Source: Proteus sp. FME41 (GTDB lineage: Bacteria > Pseudomonadota > Gammaproteobacteria > Enterobacterales > Enterobacteriaceae). From it: DNA of 64,000 nt. The notes beneath the pieces were generated by a model that did not search any database, was not told the origin of the DNA, and was given only the letters and a program-made list of their open reading frames with translations. Below, one piece after another: positions 54,282 to 63,065 of the stretch. The number at the start of each line of letters is the position of its first letter. Within the stretch, counting starts at the first letter, position 1. Where the stretch lies: assembly GCF_014897315.1 (NCBI RefSeq), contig NZ_JABUYL010000003.1:124001-188000 (forward strand), read 5' to 3'. The position numbers and the translations under genes are program-made.

Positions 54282-54920
54282 ATGACAGATAGCAAGATTA
54301 ATCAAAAACGAGGACGCCCTGCCCGCCCTGAAGAAGAGATCCGCCAAGAAATATATGAAGCGACCATGCATTTGCTTTTAGAGCAGGGTTACAACGCAAC
54401 AACCATTGATGCAATTGCAAAAAAGGCAAGCATTGCAAAAAAAACAATTTATCGTTTTACCAAAGATAAAGAAGATTTAGTGGAACAAATTGTGTTGTCA
54501 TGGACAGACAGTTTCGTCGCTATTTTTCATGATAAGGCCACTGATTTTGATGAGTTTACCCTGTTGTTATCACAACATTTAAACAGCATGGTTCAAACGG
54601 TACTTAATGATAACGCAATCGGTTTATATAAGTTATTACAAGAGAACTTTCCTAGCCGTGAAGTGCTTATGGAAAAATATCAACGCAGTGGGATATTAAG
54701 AGGACGCAGTCTACTCACGCGGTGGTTACAACAACAAGAAAAAAACGGAATAATTAGATCTTATGACTATGCTACATTAAGTGATCTTTTATTAGCCATG
54801 GTGATCGCAGAGCCTTTACGCCAAATTGCATTAGGGATCGTTCCACCGACACCAAAATCAAATTTTGATCTACGAATTCAGCAAGCGATACAACTAATTA
54901 CACCGGTGTTAAAACCTTAA
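54282..54920 (+). CDS. TetR/AcrR-family transcriptional regulator
   Basis: 212 aa. N-terminal helix-turn-helix QEIYEATMHLLLEQGYNATTIDAIAKKASIAKKTIYRFTKDKEDL (about 24-68) preceded by a basic NQKRGRPARPEE arm; the variable C-terminal domain senses a ligand. Starts MTDSKINQKRG after AGAGAGG. Likely represses itself and the divergent PhlG-like gene; the ligand may be a phenolic substrate of that enzyme (inference). Confidence 0.88.
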   Translation: MTDSKINQKRGRPARPEEEIRQEIYEATMHLLLEQGYNATTIDAIAKKASIAKKTIYRFTKDKEDLVEQIVLSWTDSFVAIFHDKATDFDEFTLLLSQHLNSMVQTVLNDNAIGLYKLLQENFPSREVLMEKYQRSGILRGRSLLTRWLQQQEKNGIIRSYDYATLSDLLLAMVIAEPLRQIALGIVPPTPKSNFDLRIQQAIQLITPVLKP

Positions 54921-54929
54921 AAATAAAAA

Positions 54930-54961
54930 CAGCAAGCCACTTTTTATTGATGTACTTGCTG
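54930..54961 (+). terminator. Weak hairpin after the TetR gene
   Basis: CAGCAAG / CTTGCTG with an 18-base loop and a short, interrupted T-tract. Also lies beyond the converging yedF stop. Confidence 0.4.
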
Positions 54962-54997
54962 CTTCTATTGCTAGCCTTTCAACAAAATAATCTGACA

Positions 54998-55240
54998 TTA
55001 TTTTTGAATTAAATACCGAATAGTCGGACCATCTTGTTGAATATCTAACACAGTATAACCGTAGTTTTTCGCATCAAGTGGAATATTATTAATGGATTGA
55101 GGACAATCACTCACCACTTCTAATATTTCGCCTTTTTTCAGTGATGGCATGGCTTCAAGCGTTGCCACCGCAGGATAAGGACAAGGTTCACCCACCATAT
55201 CTAGGCGATAATCAGGAACAATTACTTCTTTCTGGTTCAT
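54998..55240 (-). CDS. yedF: TusA-family sulfurtransferase-like protein YedF
   Basis: 80-aa TusA/SirA-fold protein. The DMVGEPCPYPAVATLEAM motif carries the conserved CPxP cysteine; a second cysteine lies in VVSDCPQSINNIP. Nearly the same length as E. coli YedF (77). Its start overlaps the yedE stop by 4 bases (ATGA), so they are co-translated. YedE/YedF pairs are associated with selenium metabolism in several bacteria; a direct role here is inferred. Confidence 0.92.
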   Translation of the reverse strand: MNQKEVIVPDYRLDMVGEPCPYPAVATLEAMPSLKKGEILEVVSDCPQSINNIPLDAKNYGYTVLDIQQDGPTIRYLIQK

Positions 55241-56463
55241 GCGATTTCCTTATTAATTTGTGTTGAAACAGCGTTCGCTTGTTGTGCTTTTTTGCGGAAA
55301 AAATGTTTTTCCCACCAAAGTAATAATACAAATGATATGCCAAGCATCAGATATGTCACACCTAATCCACCGACAGGCCCAAAGGTCTCAAGTAAATTAA
55401 TCTTGTCATAATCCGTTGCAATTACAGAGGCAAAATCATCCCAGTAGTAAGCCAACAATGTAGAACCAATAACGTTACCTAGCCCTACCCACCAAAAGTG
55501 AATTTGACCTTCCACTGCACGATACATCCAGCCAGTTTCACACCCCCCCGCAAGGACAATACCAAAACCAAAAAGTAATCCTCCAATAACAGCATTAGGG
55601 CCTGCCCACATAATTTTAGGCGCAGCACCTAATTGGACATAGCTGAAGATCCCAATTGCACTGACCGCCATGCCGATGATAATGGCTTTCGCCATATGCG
55701 TTCTACCTGTTATCCATAAATCACGGAAAGCTGAAGTAAAACAGATTTGTGCACGTTCGATTAAAATACCAAAACCAATACCTCCTAACATGGCAAAACC
55801 CAGCTTTGGTGAATCAAAAAGAATAATGAAAGACCACGCAATCATGGCAAAAAAGATGATCATACCCAATCTAAAACGACGTTTTGCGCGTTGTTTATCT
55901 TGCGTAAGTGGTGAAGCTTGGCTCACTTTTTGTAATTTAACGGGAATACGGAACAGAGGCATTAACGAAAGTTTGGCACCAAAATAAGAGCCTATCGCCG
56001 TTGCAACAGCAAAAAACCAGGCGTGTAAAGAGAATTGAGGGATCCCCGTAAAGAATGCTGCAAGGTTACATCCCATCGCTAAACGGGCACCAAACCCAGC
56101 AATAATACCGCCAAGAACAGCCTGAAGAATACGAATTTTATGTTGAGGATGGCGAAGCTTGACGTTATTAGCCCAAAGTGCAGCCATAATACAACCCCCA
56201 AACATCCCAATGATCATCACGCCATCAATACGCGTTAATGGCGTACCTTCAAGACCGATAATTTTAAAATAACCCCATTCTTCAGGATGAGCACCAAACC
56301 ATTGCATAACGTGACCGCCCCAACGAGTAAATTCACCCGTAACGGCCCAGAAAGTACCGGTTAAACCAAAGTAGTACGTTGATAAGATACCTGCCGCAAT
56401 AACAGCTGGAAGAGGCTTCCAAAAACGGATCAGGTATTGAGATTTAAATTCTGACCAAGACAT
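55237..56463 (-). CDS. yedE: YeeE/YedE-family membrane protein YedE
   Basis: Putative selenium/sulfur-related transporter, 408 aa (E. coli 401) with about 9-10 membrane segments. The FGARLAMGCNLAAFFTGIP and GIVLAGGCETGWMYRAVEGQ motifs hold the conserved cysteines thought to relay the chalcogen in the YeeE/YedE family. First gene of yedEF, and 210 bases from the end of hypE with no obvious terminator between, so read-through from hyb-hyp is possible. Confidence 0.92.
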   Translation of the reverse strand: MSWSEFKSQYLIRFWKPLPAVIAAGILSTYYFGLTGTFWAVTGEFTRWGGHVMQWFGAHPEEWGYFKIIGLEGTPLTRIDGVMIIGMFGGCIMAALWANNVKLRHPQHKIRILQAVLGGIIAGFGARLAMGCNLAAFFTGIPQFSLHAWFFAVATAIGSYFGAKLSLMPLFRIPVKLQKVSQASPLTQDKQRAKRRFRLGMIIFFAMIAWSFIILFDSPKLGFAMLGGIGFGILIERAQICFTSAFRDLWITGRTHMAKAIIIGMAVSAIGIFSYVQLGAAPKIMWAGPNAVIGGLLFGFGIVLAGGCETGWMYRAVEGQIHFWWVGLGNVIGSTLLAYYWDDFASVIATDYDKINLLETFGPVGGLGVTYLMLGISFVLLLWWEKHFFRKKAQQANAVSTQINKEIA

Positions 56464-56673
56464 GTTTTTTCCTAGAGCTTACCTCTACGAGAGACCCTCT
56501 CCACGCAGTAGGATGAGGCGAACATGTTACTCTAATAATTTTTTTATCAAAGAGTCAGTATTCAGATAAATGAGGGAAATTTGCGTTATAACAAACTTTT
56601 TGTAACAGAAAGGTAACTTATCCCACCTATAAATCTAGCCATCGTTTTAATTTATAAGTGGGAGAGTAAGTGC

Positions 56674-57693
56674 TTAGCAAATACGAGGTAAAGGCTCATT
56701 ATAAGGTAAGTCAAGCATACGGCTAGTGCCGAAAATCCCTGTTAAACGAATAGAGTTATCCGTTGTGACTTCACCAATAGTACAAGCATCTTTCCCTAAA
56801 GCATGCTGATGTAAAGCGTCAAGAACTTGGGCTTCAGCGTCAGGCGATACCACTAAAACAATTTTACCTTCGTTCGCAAAATTAAGTGCTTCAAGACCCA
56901 ATAATTCGCACACACCACGAACGGCTTGTTTCATCGGTAATTTGCTTTCATGCACGTTCATACCACAACCGCTGGCTTGAGCAAATTCATGTAAAATGGC
57001 AGTCACACCACCACGAGTTGCATCACGTAATGCACGAATACCGTCAATTTGGCGTAAAGGGGCAATCATGGGTTCAAGTACAGCGCAGTCGCTTTGCAAA
57101 TCGGCCTCAAGCCCTAAATTTTCACGAAGATTAAGGATAGTCGCGCCATGATCGCCAATTGTGCCACTGATTAAGATCTTATCGCCTGCGTTAATATTAC
57201 TCGCGGCCCAATTAATTTTGGTTGGGATAACCCCAATACCTGCAGTATTAATAAAGATCTTATCTGCTGCACCACGAGGAACCACTTTCGTATCCCCCGT
57301 GACAATTTGTATTCCTGCTTGTGTGGCTGCTTTTGCCATAGCCAGTACAAGAATTTCTAGGGTTTCAAATGGAAGTCCTTCTTCAAGAATAAAACCACAT
57401 GAAAGATAACGAGGCACTGCGCCACCAACTGAAAGATCATTAGCCGTGCCGCAAACAGATAATTTACCGATATTTCCACCAGGGAAAATGATCGGATCAA
57501 TCACATAGCTGTCTGTACTAAATGCAAGACGGTCCCCAAGAGTGGTTAATTCATTTAAGGCGATCCGTGCTTGATCTTCTTTTTCATTTAATAACGGATT
57601 ATCGAATGCTTTTAAAAATAGACCTTCGATAAGCTGTTGCATACCTTGCCCACCATTTCCTTGGGCTAAGGTGATTTCATCAGGTTGTTTCAT
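56674..57693 (-). CDS. hypE: Carbamoyl-dehydratase HypE
   Basis: Makes the thiocyanate precursor of the CN ligands of the [NiFe] site. 339 aa, PurM-like fold. Ends in the essential PRIC motif (EPLPRIC), whose C-terminal cysteine receives the carbamoyl group from HypF. SVGGAVPRYLSCGFILEEG and VTGDTKVVPRG are the ATP/AIR-synthase-type regions. Start overlaps the hypD stop by 4 bases. Last gene of the hyb-hyp group; hypF is not in the window. Confidence 0.96.
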   Translation of the reverse strand: MKQPDEITLAQGNGGQGMQQLIEGLFLKAFDNPLLNEKEDQARIALNELTTLGDRLAFSTDSYVIDPIIFPGGNIGKLSVCGTANDLSVGGAVPRYLSCGFILEEGLPFETLEILVLAMAKAATQAGIQIVTGDTKVVPRGAADKIFINTAGIGVIPTKINWAASNINAGDKILISGTIGDHGATILNLRENLGLEADLQSDCAVLEPMIAPLRQIDGIRALRDATRGGVTAILHEFAQASGCGMNVHESKLPMKQAVRGVCELLGLEALNFANEGKIVLVVSPDAEAQVLDALHQHALGKDACTIGEVTTDNSIRLTGIFGTSRMLDLPYNEPLPRIC

Positions 57694-58826
57694 ATATTAC
57701 CTTCACGGCGATACTGATAATAAGCCGCACACGCCCCTTCTGATGACACCATTAAAGCACCTAATGCCGTTTCTGGTGTACAACTTTTGCCAAAGAGCGG
57801 GCAATCCGAAGGCTTGCATCGTCCCGTTAATACATCGCCACAGCGAGATTGTGGATTATCAGCCACTTTTTGCGGTGCCGGTGAAAAACGCAGTTCAGCA
57901 TCAAACTCAGAATAAGCAGGTGCTAATTGAATGCCTGACATTGGGATCTCACCCAATCCACGCCATTCACTGGTTTCTTTTAACATAAACACATCTTTCA
58001 GTGCTTTTTGAGCCAGCTTATTACCTTCATTGGGTACAATGCGGCTATATTGATTTTCAATACTTAAAACATAATCTGCATTTTCTGCTTTTGCTTTAAG
58101 TTGTTTAATGACCATCAGTATAGCTTGCAATAAATCTAATGGCTCAAATCCCGTCACCACAAAAGGCTTTTCAAATTCATCACATAATGGTTGATAAGGC
58201 GTACAGCCAATCACCATACTCACATGCCCCGGAGCAATAAAGCCGTCAATGCGGACATCATCTTGCTCTAATAAACAACGTAACGTCGGCACGATAGTAA
58301 TGTGCTGACAAAACAGAGAAAAGTTTTTAAGCCCGCGCAATTTTGCTTGTTGTAGCGTCATTGCCGTACTTGGCATGGTGGTTTCAAAACCTAAACCAAA
58401 GAAAACGACTTGTTTATCTGGGTTATCTTGTGCAATTTTGAGCGAATCTAGCGGCGAATAAACAATGCGAATATCACTGCCACGACGACGCGCATCCAGC
58501 ATTGAGCCATTACGCCCTGGCACTCGCATTGCATCACCAAAAGTACAAAAAATAACGTCAGGTCGCGCAGCAATTTCTAAACATGCATCAATTCGCCCCA
58601 TCGGTAATACACAAACAGGACAACCCGGCCCATGAACAAATTCAATTTCTTTAGGCAATAAAAGGTCTAATCCAAATTTAAAAATAGCGTGTGTATGTCC
58701 ACCACACACTTCCATTATTTGTAATGGACGTTTAATCGGATGAGGCCATTGCGAAATAGTTTCACGAATTTGAGCTAACAAGGCTTTAGCAAGTTCGGGA
58801 TCACGAAATTCATCAACGTACTGCAT
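57690..58826 (-). CDS. hypD: Hydrogenase maturation protein HypD
   Basis: Fe-S protein on which Fe(CN)2CO is assembled with HypC. The start at 58826 ([14 protein letters not shown]) matches the family; a longer frame to 58901 adds residues coming from the hypC overlap. 378 aa (E. coli 373). Motifs ICxxH-type [12 protein letters not shown] (about 45-56), [10 protein letters not shown] (about 72-81) and the C-terminal [21 protein letters not shown] cluster. Overlaps both neighbours. Confidence 0.95.
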   Translation of the reverse strand: MQYVDEFRDPELAKALLAQIRETISQWPHPIKRPLQIMEVCGGHTHAIFKFGLDLLLPKEIEFVHGPGCPVCVLPMGRIDACLEIAARPDVIFCTFGDAMRVPGRNGSMLDARRRGSDIRIVYSPLDSLKIAQDNPDKQVVFFGLGFETTMPSTAMTLQQAKLRGLKNFSLFCQHITIVPTLRCLLEQDDVRIDGFIAPGHVSMVIGCTPYQPLCDEFEKPFVVTGFEPLDLLQAILMVIKQLKAKAENADYVLSIENQYSRIVPNEGNKLAQKALKDVFMLKETSEWRGLGEIPMSGIQLAPAYSEFDAELRFSPAPQKVADNPQSRCGDVLTGRCKPSDCPLFGKSCTPETALGALMVSSEGACAAYYQYRREGNI

Positions 58827-59079
58827 CATCAGCCTCTTCAAGGGTGACACCATAAACATGCTGTAATGCCTCAAGCGTATCTTGTGCTTCTTGCTCATCA
58901 AGAATACTCATGGCAAATCCCACATGAATAAGGACCCATTTGCCTAATAATTCACTCGGCTCGCCTTCACATACCATTGAAATATTAACAGCACGTTTCA
59001 CACCACTGACTTCGGCATAAGCGAGTTGGTGGACATCTTCGCCCACCTCAATAATCTTAGCGGGAACACCTAAGCACAT
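58813..59079 (-). CDS. hypC: Hydrogenase maturation chaperone HypC
   Basis: 88 aa from [12 protein letters not shown], with the essential N-terminal cysteine after Met (start 59079; the longer frame is hypB overlap). Delivers the iron centre from HypD to the hydrogenase large subunit. Begins 10 bases inside hypB and overlaps hypD by 14 bases. It takes the place that hybG (a HypC paralogue) has in the E. coli hyb operon. Confidence 0.94.
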   Translation of the reverse strand: MCLGVPAKIIEVGEDVHQLAYAEVSGVKRAVNISMVCEGEPSELLGKWVLIHVGFAMSILDEQEAQDTLEALQHVYGVTLEEADDAVR

Positions 59080-60320
59080 AAACGACTCTCCAACCACGCT
59101 AGCCACGCGTCCATGCCTTCACCCGTTGTTGCTGATAATGAAATAATTTCGATATTAGGATTAACACGGCGAGCAGATTCAATGCAGGCTTGAACATCAA
59201 TATTAAGATGGGGCACTAAATCGATTTTATTAATAATCATTAAATCAGCCGCAGCAAACATATGCGGATATTTCAGCGGTTTATCTTCGCCTTCAGTGAC
59301 AGAAAGGATCGCCACTTTATGTCTCTCACCAAGATCGAAACTGGCAGGGCACACTAAGTTACCTACGTTTTCAATAAAGAGGACGCTATTATCTTGTAAG
59401 CCTAATTGGTGTGTTGCATCGTGTACCATTTGTGCATCAAGGTGACACCCTTTGCCTGTATTGACTTGAATAGCAGGAACACCCGTTTCACGAATACGAT
59501 CAGCATCATTGGTCGTTTGCTGATCACCTTCGATCACAGCACAAGGCACGCGTTGCGCTAACTGTTTTAATGTTTGTGTTAATAACGTGGTTTTACCTGA
59601 GCCTGGGCTTGAAACTAAATTTAATGCTAATACATTTTGTTGTTCAAAATGTTCACGGTTATGAACAGCAATGCGATTATTTTTATCCAGCACATCCATT
59701 TCAATTTTCAGCATACGCTTTTGGCTAATACCAGGAGCATGTGTTCCTGCTTCACCTTGGCCATAATGCATATTTTGATTATCAATCACAGGGCTAAATT
59801 GTTCTTCATGATCGTGGTTATGTGAATGATCATGATTGTGATCGTGCGAATGGCTATGGGAATGCTCATGACTATGATCGTGAGCATGTTCATGATCGTG
59901 GCTATGTGAATGATCATGTGCATGAGCGTGGTCGTGCTCATGATGATTGTCAGAACCATGATCATGGTGATGTTCATGGATCTCTTGTACGTCGTTTAGC
60001 TGTGCATCGCTATGAAAATGAAGATGAACATCACCACTGTTATGATAATAGTGGTGATGAACAATGATAGGCTGACCCTGTGTTTCGTAGTTATGTTTAT
60101 GCTTTTGTTCAGACTTATCAATATATTTATGAACAGTATTCGCTGGAGTAGCCTTGTGTTCATGATGGTGATCATGCCCATGATGATGGTCGTGATCATG
60201 ATGATGACCGTGGTCGTGATGATCATGGTCATGAGAGTGATGATGGGGGTGCTCATGTGAATGAGGCTCTACGCCTTCAATTCTGACATTGCCTTCGCCA
60301 CAACCGCAAGTGCTACACAT
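59070..60320 (-). CDS. hypB: Hydrogenase nickel-insertion GTPase HypB with very long His-rich region
   Basis: GTPase that donates nickel to [NiFe]-hydrogenase. 416 aa against 290 in E. coli. N-terminal [10 protein letters not shown] is the high-affinity nickel motif (CxxCGC). Residues about 20-171 hold about 62 histidines in two blocks (20-55 and 115-171, mostly alternating His-Asp/Ser/Glu) split by a linker. The G domain follows: P-loop [11 protein letters not shown] (about 237-247), [22 protein letters not shown] (zinc/nickel cysteine) and NKIDL. The His region suggests nickel storage. Opposite-strand frames here are shadows. Confidence 0.95.
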   Translation of the reverse strand: MCSTCGCGEGNVRIEGVEPHSHEHPHHHSHDHDHHDHGHHHDHDHHHGHDHHHEHKATPANTVHKYIDKSEQKHKHNYETQGQPIIVHHHYYHNSGDVHLHFHSDAQLNDVQEIHEHHHDHGSDNHHEHDHAHAHDHSHSHDHEHAHDHSHEHSHSHSHDHNHDHSHNHDHEEQFSPVIDNQNMHYGQGEAGTHAPGISQKRMLKIEMDVLDKNNRIAVHNREHFEQQNVLALNLVSSPGSGKTTLLTQTLKQLAQRVPCAVIEGDQQTTNDADRIRETGVPAIQVNTGKGCHLDAQMVHDATHQLGLQDNSVLFIENVGNLVCPASFDLGERHKVAILSVTEGEDKPLKYPHMFAAADLMIINKIDLVPHLNIDVQACIESARRVNPNIEIISLSATTGEGMDAWLAWLESRLCA

Positions 60321-60382
60321 ATTCTGACTCCTGTACGATTCAATAAGAAGAATGTGACTCTGTGTCGCGTAAAATTTCTACT

Positions 60383-60877
60383 CTATGATCTTAACTGACC
60401 ACGGAAGAGAGAACGACGACTTAAATCAACTTCTGCTACGGATTGTGTCTGAACAGGAAGAGAAAGTGCCATTTTTACACTATTTTCAACTAACTCGACA
60501 GCATGTTCACCTGTTAGATGTCTATCAAGTGGTGACATTAATGAACAAGCAAGATATTGCATCCCCCCTGTAAGCTCGCCCACAACAAACTTAATCTGAC
60601 CACACGGTAACTCTAATCCAATGCGATCACCTACTTTACGATGTGGCCACTCTTGTGAAGGCCCAGGAAAGACAACCAGCTCTAACATCCAAGGCGTTAA
60701 AACAGAACCGATCCACTGATTTTCAAATAAAGTAAAGCCCCCCGCTTTAACAGGAATACCTTCTCGATAAAAAGGCAGTCCTTTCATCTCTTTTTCAGCG
60801 ATCTCGCTAAAACGGGCTTCAAGTTGCTCAACCGGTGGTTTGTCATATCCTAGGATATCCCAGCTTAATTCACTCAT
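60383..60877 (-). CDS. hybE: Hydrogenase-2 assembly chaperone HybE
   Basis: Tat proofreading chaperone for hydrogenase-2. 164 aa (E. coli 162). Core residues GGFTLFENQWIGSVLTPWMLELVVFPGP and VGDRIGLELPCGQIKFVVGE match the HybE/HupJ family, some members of which are rubredoxin-like. Overlaps hybD by 4 bases. Next is hypB after 62 bases; hybF (hypA paralogue) and hybG, which follow in E. coli, are absent. Confidence 0.93.
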   Translation of the reverse strand: MSELSWDILGYDKPPVEQLEARFSEIAEKEMKGLPFYREGIPVKAGGFTLFENQWIGSVLTPWMLELVVFPGPSQEWPHRKVGDRIGLELPCGQIKFVVGELTGGMQYLACSLMSPLDRHLTGEHAVELVENSVKMALSLPVQTQSVAEVDLSRRSLFRGQLRS

Positions 60878-61362
60878 GCTGTTACCTCTTTAGGTGTGAC
60901 TTGAATACCGTATTCACGCAAAATATTCACCACATGCTCTAGTGCAACTTCCATTGATTTCTCACCAATGTCAGACAGCGACATACTTGGCTCTAATGAT
61001 GCAGGTTCAATACCCACTAAAATAAGTTTACGTGGAAATTCATCTGTCATTCGTAAAGCCATTAGCACATCAGATAAGCCCAGTTGATGAGGCGAGATCT
61101 TCTGTGTAAAAAGTGCGGGAACATCATCATCATGTAAGATAAAAATACTACCCGGTTCATGATTACTTCTTACCGCATCAGCAACAATCAGGAGGTCTCT
61201 TGCGGCGATATCTTGCAAAATTTCCATACCTGATGTGCCGCCATCAATAACATCGACGTTCTCTGGTAAAGAGAAGCGCTCTTCGAGCGCCTCTACTATA
61301 CGAACACCAATGCCTTCATCGCTTAGTAATAAATTACCAATACCTAAGACGAGAGTTCGCAT
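60874..61362 (-). CDS. hybD: Hydrogenase-2 maturation endopeptidase HybD
   Basis: Removes the C-terminal tail of HybC after nickel insertion. 162 aa (E. coli 164). GIGNLLLSDEGIGV holds the metal ligand Glu16; the DGGTSGMEIL and SPHQLGLSDVL regions hold the other Asp/His ligands. Overlaps the hybC stop by one base and hybE by 4. Confidence 0.95.
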   Translation of the reverse strand: MRTLVLGIGNLLLSDEGIGVRIVEALEERFSLPENVDVIDGGTSGMEILQDIAARDLLIVADAVRSNHEPGSIFILHDDDVPALFTQKISPHQLGLSDVLMALRMTDEFPRKLILVGIEPASLEPSMSLSDIGEKSMEVALEHVVNILREYGIQVTPKEVTA

Positions 61363-63065
61363 TATAATACCTTCACCTTACTCAATTCTTTGCCTGTTAA
61401 ATCAACCATATGTACAGCACATGCCATACATGGGTCAAAGGAGTGGATCGTTCTGACCACTTCTAATGGTTTTTTCGGATCTGCAACAGGTGTACCCACC
61501 AGTGATAACTCATAAGGACCCGGTTCATCATTAAAGTTACGAGGACCCGCATTCCATGTTGATGGAACAACGGCCTGATAATTAGTGATTTTACCGTCTT
61601 TAAACACGATCCAGTGAGATAACATACCGCGAGAGGCTTCTTCAAAACCCACACCACGATACTCTTTACCAGGCTCAAACTCAGGTTTAATAAAGGCAGT
61701 AGTATCGCCACGACCAATATTATCAACCAGTGATTGCCATAAAGAGGCCAGAGATTCTTGTAACACGCATGCATGGACAGTACGTCCAATAATACGACCC
61801 CACGTAGACTCTAACTGCTCTGTAACCAGTGTTTCATTGGTTAATTGCGTATAGATCTTGTTGATGTCGTTGTAGTTTCTAACAGTTCCTTCGTGCTTAC
61901 CGGCTAAACCACACACTAACCATGCTAACGTACCGACTTCTACAGGCTTGCCGTAGAATGTAGGGGATTTAACCCATGAGTATTTATTGTTCTCATCCCA
62001 ACCGGTGTATTTAGGACGAGTTAAGCCTTCCCATGGTTTTAAAGGTTCATCATCTTCATACCATGCGTGTTTACCACTTTCTTCAATACCGTCTTTCAGG
62101 TTCTGATCTTTCCAGTCTTTAATTGGACGGTAGGTCGAGAAATCAACCCCTTCCATATAACCACCAGACAGTAAGAATTCCGTGTTATTACCATTAATTG
62201 GTAATTCAGGTACAGACAGATAATAGTTAGCACCTTTACCGATTTTTAACCATTCAGGGTAATAAGCGGCAAAAATAGCCGTATCCACTTTATAAACTTG
62301 GTTAACAAAATCACCCAGTTTGTCGATAAAGCTTTTCACGTACATTAAGCGTTCTAAGTTAAGAACATTTGGTGCATCAAGGTTAATTGGGTTAGCAACA
62401 CCGCCCACCGCTAAATTTTGAATATGCGGTGTTTTTCCGCCCAGAATAGCCACGATACGGTTTGCATCACGCTGGCACTCAAGTGCTTGTAGGTAGTGAG
62501 CAACCGCAATCAGGTTAACTTCTGGTGGTAATTTCATGGCAGAGTGACCCCAGTAACCGTTAGCAAAAATACCTAACTGACCACTATCCACCAGACCTTG
62601 GATTTTTTTCTGTACTTTTTTAAACTCTTCAGCAGAGTTTAGATTCCAGCTAGAAACCCCTTTTAGCATTGCAGATGCTTTTTCAGGGTCAGCTTGTAAT
62701 GCAGACGTGATATCAACCCAGTCCATCGCAGAAAGCTGATAGAAATGGACGATATGGTCATGGATGATATGCGAACCTAAAATCAAGTTACGGATATACT
62801 GCGCATTAACAGGAATATCCATCCCTAAAGCATCTTCTACAGCACGTACTGAGGCAATCGCATGAACGGTTGTACAAACACCACAGATACGTTGCACGAT
62901 AATCCATGCATCACGAGGATCGCTTCCTTTTAGGATCTCCTCCATTCCGCGCCACATGGTACCGGAAGACCAAGCCTTAACAACTTTTCCGTTATCAATT
63001 TCACAATCGACGCGTAAATGCCCTTCAATACGGGTAATAGGATCAATAGTAATGCGTTGGCTCAT
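61362..63065 (-). CDS. hybC: Hydrogenase-2 large subunit HybC
   Basis: Catalytic [NiFe] subunit for periplasm-facing hydrogen oxidation. 567 aa as in E. coli. N-terminal nickel ligands RICGVC (Cys61, Cys64) and C-terminal DPCMACAVH (Cys546, Cys549). HybD should cleave after His552, leaving a 15-residue tail (MVDLTGKELSKVKVL) to be removed. No signal peptide; exported with the small subunit. Overlaps hybB by 4 bases. Confidence 0.97.
   Translation of the reverse strand: MSQRITIDPITRIEGHLRVDCEIDNGKVVKAWSSGTMWRGMEEILKGSDPRDAWIIVQRICGVCTTVHAIASVRAVEDALGMDIPVNAQYIRNLILGSHIIHDHIVHFYQLSAMDWVDITSALQADPEKASAMLKGVSSWNLNSAEEFKKVQKKIQGLVDSGQLGIFANGYWGHSAMKLPPEVNLIAVAHYLQALECQRDANRIVAILGGKTPHIQNLAVGGVANPINLDAPNVLNLERLMYVKSFIDKLGDFVNQVYKVDTAIFAAYYPEWLKIGKGANYYLSVPELPINGNNTEFLLSGGYMEGVDFSTYRPIKDWKDQNLKDGIEESGKHAWYEDDEPLKPWEGLTRPKYTGWDENNKYSWVKSPTFYGKPVEVGTLAWLVCGLAGKHEGTVRNYNDINKIYTQLTNETLVTEQLESTWGRIIGRTVHACVLQESLASLWQSLVDNIGRGDTTAFIKPEFEPGKEYRGVGFEEASRGMLSHWIVFKDGKITNYQAVVPSTWNAGPRNFNDEPGPYELSLVGTPVADPKKPLEVVRTIHSFDPCMACAVHMVDLTGKELSKVKVL

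Noticed and set aside
57161-57988. Antisense frames over hypE and hypD
   Set aside because: No domain features and fully contained in supported genes.
59786-60260. Several His/Met/Ile-rich frames on both strands within hypB
   Set aside because: Produced by the repetitive CAT/GAT coding tract; the HypB frame explains the region.
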